From assembly GCF_964355755.1 (NCBI RefSeq), contig NC_092680.1, positions 3,325,001 through 3,389,000 of the forward strand: a stretch of 64,000 bases of DNA, given 5' to 3'. The DNA is from Antedon mediterranea. Lineage: Eukaryota > Echinodermata > Crinoidea > Comatulida > Antedonidae. The notes under the pieces are model-generated. The model worked only from the letters and a program-made list of their open reading frames with translations, searched no databases and had not been told where the DNA came from. This document shows, piece by piece, positions 62,001 through 64,000 of the stretch. The position numbers and the translations under genes were made by a program. How positions within the stretch are numbered: position 1 is the stretch's first letter; each line of letters starts with the position of its first letter.

Positions 62001-63231
62001 CCCCAAGTAATTTAACAAATGCAACAATGTGTTATCACAACATTTGAACTGAATGGTAATCATTTTCAAAATGAATTTGAAATGAATTTACCAAACAACA
62101 TGATTGTAAGGTTTCCATTTGTGACCTTTTCTTGTTTCACCACTCACTGTCCCTATTCAACATTTTGTTCTCTTTAATAAAAAAACAACAATATAAGAAG
62201 GTTAATCTTTAACCTCAACCAGAAATTAATTAACAAACACAAACACAACATTGTGATATCATAACATTTAAACCTTAATAATCTTGAATATAAATAATAT
62301 TGTTATAATAGTATAACTTATTTCTTTCAAAATATGTAGGATTAGGTCACAAGATCAAATGTAGTTATTATTATAACTGCTCACTGTTCTTGTTGTTTAT
62401 CAAACGCTTTGTTTTTATTATGTTGCTTTTTTCATGATGTTTTACTTACCAATTTATTTGGTGGTTGTTAACCCTTATATGGAAATAGTAATGAATTTTG
62501 AACATAAACATTAGTTTTGCGCGTCAATCTGTCTCGTTCTTCACAAAATATTATTTTGAGAATAATCAAAACATAATGCATTATGATTGTAATGATTTGG
62601 TTTTTTCCGACTTCCAAATTATTAGATAATTATTATTTTATCTCTGCTACGTTGTTTTGATTTGAATATATTTTGTGCTGGTTGTTTATGATAAATGAAT
62701 TCAATGATATGATTTTTAGAAATATATTTCTAAATTATGAATTAAATTATAAATTTATTAAATGTATATGAATTCACTGTACTATGTTGAAATAGATTTA
62801 GTTTGTACAAATTGTATTATTGAATCCATTTAGTGTAAATCATATTAACAACCAGCACAAAATATATTCATAGTGGTTTAACATGCTTGCCTTCTAATTT
62901 TAATGTTCATGGTTCAATCTTGACCTAGTCTCACAGGATTGTTTCTCACTACTTAGTGTTGTTAGTTGATTGTACTTTTTACTGTATTAAATCCATCCTG
63001 ATTGGCAAGTTACTTGTTTTTAGATAAAAATAAAATTGTAAAAAATATTGTTATAATTTATTTAATCAGACTCATTTTAGTAAACATGTCATGTCATAAC
63101 TTAAACAATTTCAGTCACAGTTGTCTGTATTTAAAGTACTTAACTTAGAGCTATATTAATTGTATCTTAACAGGAAAAGCTAAGAGACAAAGAGAAGGCA
63201 AAGCTTTTACCAACAGCAGCCAAAGCAAAAG
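25949..63231 (+). CDS. SCAPER: SCAPER, S-phase cyclin A-associated protein in the ER (3' end missing)
   Basis: The exon chain, by intron phase, is 25949-26053 (1a), 33506-33635, 33905-34158, 35157-35257, 36626-36730, 37544-37687, 37817-37986, 38481-38768, 39147-39226, 40005-40181, 40599-40792, 41164-41275, 41959-42099, 42499-42797, 43269-43350, 43616-43771, 44026-44127, 44279-44478, 45081-45207, 45986-46098, 47343-47466, 48196-48431, 49131-49286, 49735-49972, 50208-50360, 57596-57787 and 63174-63231. That is about 1,412 codons, near the 1,400 of human SCAPER. The last exon (or exons) lies beyond the edge. Diagnostic blocks in order: YDKVRRLVKEEGRNARNLV, IDLRARYWAFLFDNL, PTSLAWEVRK, SGTSWADRVK, EGWETVQRG, ALASAIAEE, MDWNDL and RPPGHALLMHEKLSSPSRK. 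A long charged coiled coil, a C2H2 finger and a conserved C-terminal region (PFQYFSDPR, NKIILEQEMSC) follow. In mammals the protein associates with the ER and cyclin A and acts in tubulin mRNA autoregulation. Confidence 0.96.
26792..26905 (-). mobile_element. SINE tail fragment
   Basis: The minus strand of gggtaacctcctactcttc and ttctttagagtgcccacaag matches the body of the SINEs at 48490-48790 and 51481-51655. Confidence 0.6.
26962..27456. mobile_element. 495-bp inverted-repeat element
   Basis: The left end has aggtttcgcaatcttacg and then acgataacg, with ggatacgtca further in. The right end mirrors it: tgacgtatccgttatcgta, then taaggttgtgaaacct. No protein is encoded. Confidence 0.75.
27582..27616. 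repeat. Short strong hairpin
   Basis: Arms ttgatcaccttgtgtg and cacacaaggggatcaa (15 of 16 pairs) are separated by the loop tga. It is intronic and the role is unknown. Confidence 0.8.
28074..29716. mobile_element. 1.64 kb inverted-repeat DNA element
   Basis: Ends of about 42 bp are mirrored with one mismatch. The left end contains taccatggattaaagaata and the right end tattctttaatccatggta. There is no transposase inside, so it is non-autonomous. The target duplication is unclear. Confidence 0.8.
28327..28512. mobile_element. hAT-like short element nested in the 1.64 kb element
   Basis: It begins cagtggcgtaacg and ends ctcacgccact. The cagtggcgta start is common among hAT-type nonautonomous elements. 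The flanking 8-bp duplication is not clear. Confidence 0.45.
30941..31290. mobile_element. MITE family M copy
   Basis: It ends gggagacaatacatcttt and starts with a diverged agatatattgtc. The inner text aaaatggcctattcaaagtctga matches the 2345-2607 copy. Confidence 0.75.
31705..31830. mobile_element. TTAA MITE family A, copy 6
   Basis: Has actagtttgacaaaaaa, atatggtagtgatatgacat and cacatcacattttttgtcac, and ends tttgatagtgtagacagagc. The left end is eroded. Confidence 0.85.
32897..32926 (+). other. SCAPER: SCAPER alternative first coding exon 1b
   Basis: ATGGGGCCC opens MGPSVGRRRK and ends at donor GTATGG in phase 0, so it can splice to 33506. It is short and basic like exon 1a. It would need its own promoter in intron 1. 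Confidence 0.45.
33338..33505 (+). other. SCAPER: Open in-frame extension before SCAPER exon 2, containing a MITE
   Basis: After a possible acceptor (taaccag) 56 codons run without a stop into exon 2 (VSSTSVPVPNQASIDRSTDE and onward). The second half (33407-33490) is family A MITE copy 7. It may be an alternative 5' extended exon 2 or only intron sequence. Confidence 0.35.
33407..33490. mobile_element. TTAA MITE family A, partial copy 7
   Basis: Gctctgtctacactatcaaa through tggacatgatgatgtcaca, with the right half missing. It stops about 15 bp before SCAPER exon 2. Confidence 0.85.
34145..34560 (+). repeat. SCAPER: Tandem repeat carrying four copies of a SCAPER 5' splice site
   Basis: The last bases of exon 3 and its donor (ttgttgaatgtaag then gttagt) recur with GT at 34159, 34255, 34356 and 34467, spaced 96, 101 and 111 bp. 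Each unit also has atggaggaacacaaatatgg. Only the first donor keeps the reading frame that continues to exon 4. Confidence 0.9.
36626..37687 (+). other. SCAPER: Duplicated SCAPER exon pair (exons 5 and 6)
   Basis: Exon 5 (36626-36730) begins PTSLVWEVRKMSSSP. Exon 6 (37544-37687) begins PTSLAWEVRKTSPGK. Both follow ttag at gcctacatc. Both enter and leave in phase 2 (105 and 144 nt), so either or both can be included without a frameshift. I know the block only once in human SCAPER. Confidence 0.85.
36842..36930. mobile_element. TTAA MITE family A, copy 8 (short)
   Basis: TTAA at 36838-36841 precedes gctctgtctgcactatc. The copy ends tttgatagtgtaga and has lost its middle. It lies between the duplicated SCAPER exons. 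Confidence 0.85.
38055..38330 (+). mobile_element. LINE 3' end fragment
   Basis: Translated in shifted frames it gives VRNSLPAML, then SLNNFKTNLKTSLF. This is the usual C-terminal tail of CR1/L2-like reverse transcriptases. The segment after it ends in attattatt repeats. It lies in the SCAPER intron between 37986 and 38481. Confidence 0.7.
39447..39686 (+). mobile_element. Complete tRNA-derived SINE with target-site duplication
   Basis: The 12-bp repeat attatttcatct flanks it at 39435-39446 and 39687-39698. Inside are an A box (tagccgagtggttagg), a B box (gggttcaatgcc) and the body ggcggcgtggaaaggaactg. Its 240 bp length is typical of SINEs. Confidence 0.9.
39816..39967. mobile_element. TTAA MITE family A, copy 9
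   Basis: Starts gctttgtctactctatc and ends tttgatagtgtagacagagc. It finishes 37 bp before SCAPER exon 10 (numbering 1a as exon 1). Confidence 0.9.
40338..40460 (+). mobile_element. SINE tail fragment
   Basis: Cctagtacatctttcgagac and gggggttaccccgg match the body of the SINE at 51481-51655 read on its own strand. Confidence 0.65.
40985..41090 (-). mobile_element. tRNA-derived SINE
   Basis: The minus strand gives gggcgtgtggcgcagtgtg, gttcgactactgatcg and ggttcaaatccaactctcac, and then a segment ending in tatccttaaacaag. This is a typical A-box/B-box tRNA-derived SINE. Confidence 0.75.
41321..41760. mobile_element. Mariner-like MITE, 440 bp
   Basis: Ends taccgtatttattca and tgaatacggta are inverted and bounded by TA. 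The interior has repeated cctccctcaaataaac and aataaacacccc. There is no coding region. Confidence 0.75.
41825..41942. mobile_element. TTAA MITE family B, diverged copy
   Basis: Ttagcttggatcccactagg matches the left end of the 4279-4456 copy. The right end is degraded. It ends about 16 bp before the SCAPER exon at 41959. Confidence 0.6.
42242..42304. repeat. Dispersed repeat fragment, copy 2
   Basis: Matches 5803-5862: accgcaaac, tatatcaacatttgat and gtaaaccttcaaacaatat. Confidence 0.7.
43751..44073 (+). other. SCAPER: SCAPER C2H2 zinc finger split by an intron
   Basis: CTLCNMP ends one exon (43771), and IPSEVYLLSHLKGRKH starts the next (44026). The spacing is C-x2-C-x12-H-x5-H, residues about 840-862. 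All four metal ligands are present. Confidence 0.93.
44488..44599. mobile_element. TTAA MITE family A, copy 10
   Basis: TTAA at 44484-44487 lies inside the exon donor region: the exon ends at 44478 and the donor is gtgagttaa. The copy runs gctctgtctacactatta to gatagtgtagacagagc. Confidence 0.9.
44606..44789 (+). mobile_element. SINE body fragment
   Basis: Aaatgagacgttaagctg and gcatgttaaagaacgcaag are typical of the body of tRNA-derived SINEs in marine invertebrates. The tRNA head is not clear. Confidence 0.5.
44790..44944. mobile_element. TTAA MITE family A, copy 11
   Basis: Gctctgtttacactatcaaa to actagtttgatagagctta, with the central tggacatgatgatgtcata present. The right end has lost a few bases. 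Confidence 0.88.
45299..45447. mobile_element. TTAA MITE family A, copy 12
   Basis: Gctcggtttacactgtcaaa to gatagtgtagacagagc, with two atatggtagtg motifs inside. Confidence 0.9.
45463..45700. repeat. Tandem repeat, three 80-bp units
   Basis: The motif ttttcttcacacataacatg starts at about 45464, 45544 and 45624. The units are nearly identical. It is in a SCAPER intron directly after MITE copy 12. Confidence 0.93.
46479..46640. mobile_element. TTAA MITE family A, copy 13
   Basis: The left end is eroded (gactacactatcaaa). The right end is gatagtgtagacagagcttaa. Confidence 0.85.
46827..47024. mobile_element. 198-bp inverted-repeat MITE
   Basis: Aggccttgtcttttgaaaa on the left is mirrored by ctaaaagacaaggcct on the right. 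The inner arms also pair (gtgtgctac, ctcctca). It belongs to neither family A nor B. Confidence 0.8.
47466..47468 (+). other. SCAPER: GC-AG splice donor in SCAPER
   Basis: The exon ending HQLQ stops at cag followed by gcaagt. The reading frame and conservation fix this boundary, so the intron 47467-48195 uses a GC donor. The rest of the site matches consensus strongly, as GC donors usually do. Confidence 0.85.
47573..47706. mobile_element. TTAA MITE family A, copy 14
   Basis: Ctgtctacactatcaatgtt to ataaagtttgatattgtaaa, with eroded outer ends. Confidence 0.8.
48490..48790 (+). mobile_element. tRNA-Leu-like SINE
   Basis: Gagcgagtcaaatggctgat at the start pairs with gactcgctc, forming an acceptor-like stem. 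B box is gggttcgagactc. The long distance between A and B boxes suits a tRNA with a long variable arm. The body has tttaaagaacccagttc and ggttaccccgg. Confidence 0.8.
50563..50800 (+). mobile_element. LINE 3' end fragment
   Basis: Frames give IYIWNSLPISIRQ-like text followed by LFQD, the C-terminal tail of a CR1/L2-like reverse transcriptase, with stops. Confidence 0.6.
51481..51655 (-). mobile_element. SINE with poly-A tail
   Basis: A T-run at 51481-51497 is the tail in reverse. Its minus strand reads ttaaagaacctagtacatc, gggggttaccccggtg and gggccctctggg. A partial second copy is at 51790-51845. Confidence 0.75.
52265..52380 (+). mobile_element. SINE-like fragment
   Basis: Gggcacattagcgcagatct followed later by cacttcacgttaaagaacac resembles a degraded tRNA-derived SINE. 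Confidence 0.4.
53549..53823. mobile_element. MITE family M copy
   Basis: Starts ttaaagatgtatgtaac and ends ggggacaatatatctttaa. The centre matches the copy at position 1. Confidence 0.8.
55801..55976. mobile_element. TTAA MITE family C
   Basis: TTAA at 55797-55800 and 55977-55980 flanks agggtctttcacacc on the left and ggtgtgaaagaccc on the right. The ends are near-perfect inverted repeats and there is no ORF. Confidence 0.88.
59436..59730. repeat. Tandem repeat of 20-21-bp units
   Basis: About a dozen units of ctagcaatgttggacacaaa alternate with ctcagcattgctggacacaa. Earlier, more diverged units reach back to about 59360. Confidence 0.88.
60985..61240. repeat. Diverged tandem duplication
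   Basis: Two copies about 140 bp apart share agtgtcctgttcgtgtca, attctacct or cattttatct, and gcaaacttgcat or acaacttgcat. Confidence 0.65.
61711..61894. mobile_element. Tc1/mariner-like MITE
   Basis: Atacagtcaaatctccaaat on the left is mirrored by ggtgagtttactgtat on the right, bounded by TA. The interior repeats ccagact-type text. Confidence 0.75.
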
Positions 63232-64000
63232 GTAGGACCTAACTGGCTTTTTTTCATGTTCATTTCTCATACCTCAAATAATCATGCTGATTGCAGTTTT
63301 TTGAGACAGTTTAGTTGTATGCATCTTTTTGTCCAGAAACATTAAAATTGAATCACTCACTCACACTCTTAATTCTAAGGTGGTAAAGCTCACCTTTGAT
63401 TGAGGATATTACTGTATATTGTGTTGTCTTGATGCGTCCTAAACTTTCTCAAATTGTGTGTGATATAGGAGGAGGATGAGAAATTTACTTTTTTAACAAC
63501 TTAACTACTGTAAAAAGGTAGAAACGTCGTACTATTATGATTATGATAATTCATTTAAAGTAAATCTTTCAACATTTTCAACAGTCAGTCTAGTTTTGAA
63601 CACATATACAAGTAAGGATTTAAATAAAAGTATTCTACCATAACACTTCGAAGAGAAGCTCATGGGCTTATTTTTAAGGACTTGTGTAGGCTTCTTTTCA
63701 TTCATTTTTTTTCCGAGTTTTTATGGTAAGTTTAATTTAAATTTGATGGAACTTTTGCATGCTACATATTGAGATCTATATTTATAAGTATTACTATTAT
63801 GTACAAGTCTAATTATATAAAACTTATGGATACAAAAATGATTCAATGAGGTAGTATACCATATACCATTATCAGTCACTAGACCATATGGATGAAAAAT
63901 GGTTTATATCCAGTACACAATGTTATTGAGGCAGAATCAGAATTATCAATGCGCCATAACAATAACTATGAAGAACATGAAAGCTATATGATGCATTACA
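63232..64000. other. SCAPER intron to window end
   Basis: This follows the exon ending at 63231 (donor GTAGGA). It contains a 93-bp element at 63636-63728 with inverted ends taccataacacttcg and gagtttttatggta. No further exon is seen, so the terminal exon or exons lie outside. Confidence 0.65.

Larger units (their letters stand above)
57788..63173. other. SCAPER intron of 5.4 kb
   Basis: AT-rich. It contains a 20-21-bp tandem array, a diverged duplication and a Tc1-like MITE. I see no exon between 57788 and 63173. Short ORFs such as 58635-58877 show no recognisable domain. Confidence 0.7.

Overview
This is eukaryotic, AT-rich DNA with many introns and many mobile elements. The genes have animal-type splice sites and clear animal orthologues. 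The mix of genes, tRNA-derived SINEs and TTAA-flanked MITEs, and the recurring palindrome TAGGCCTA, suggests a marine invertebrate deuterostome, probably an echinoderm. That taxon is inference. Open reading frames alone are misleading here, so I built the genes by chaining exons through splice sites and intron phase.

Three genes are supported. (1) Minus strand, 5098 to 250 and off the left edge: the first ten coding exons of an adhesion-type GPCR with a signal peptide, an F5/8 type C (discoidin) domain, a GAIN-like region, a GPS motif and the first transmembrane helix. (2) Plus strand, 6145-14220: a complete 20-exon cytoplasmic asparaginyl-tRNA synthetase (NARS1, 559 codons). It is head-to-head with the GPCR gene, about 1.05 kb apart. 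(3) Plus strand, 25949-63231 and off the right edge: SCAPER (S-phase cyclin A-associated protein in the ER), about 1,412 codons with its last exon or exons outside the window. It has two candidate first coding exons, a duplicated exon pair, a 5' splice site repeated four times in tandem and one GC-AG intron.

Between NARS1 and SCAPER (about 14.4-25.9 kb) is a repeat-dominated block. It holds a 2.7 kb satellite of 24-bp units carrying the palindrome ACGTCTAGACGT, then a tandemly duplicated non-LTR retrotransposon remnant. The second copy is split by a 3.5 kb TA-flanked foldback-type DNA element, which itself contains an 862-bp inverted-repeat element. The large introns carry at least 14 copies of one TTAA-type MITE family, other MITEs, tRNA-derived SINEs, LINE 3' ends and short tandem arrays.

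The three genes are unrelated in function: a surface receptor, a housekeeping translation enzyme and an ER-associated zinc-finger/coiled-coil protein. I see no operon-like or pathway cluster, no prokaryotic features and no complete transposase.
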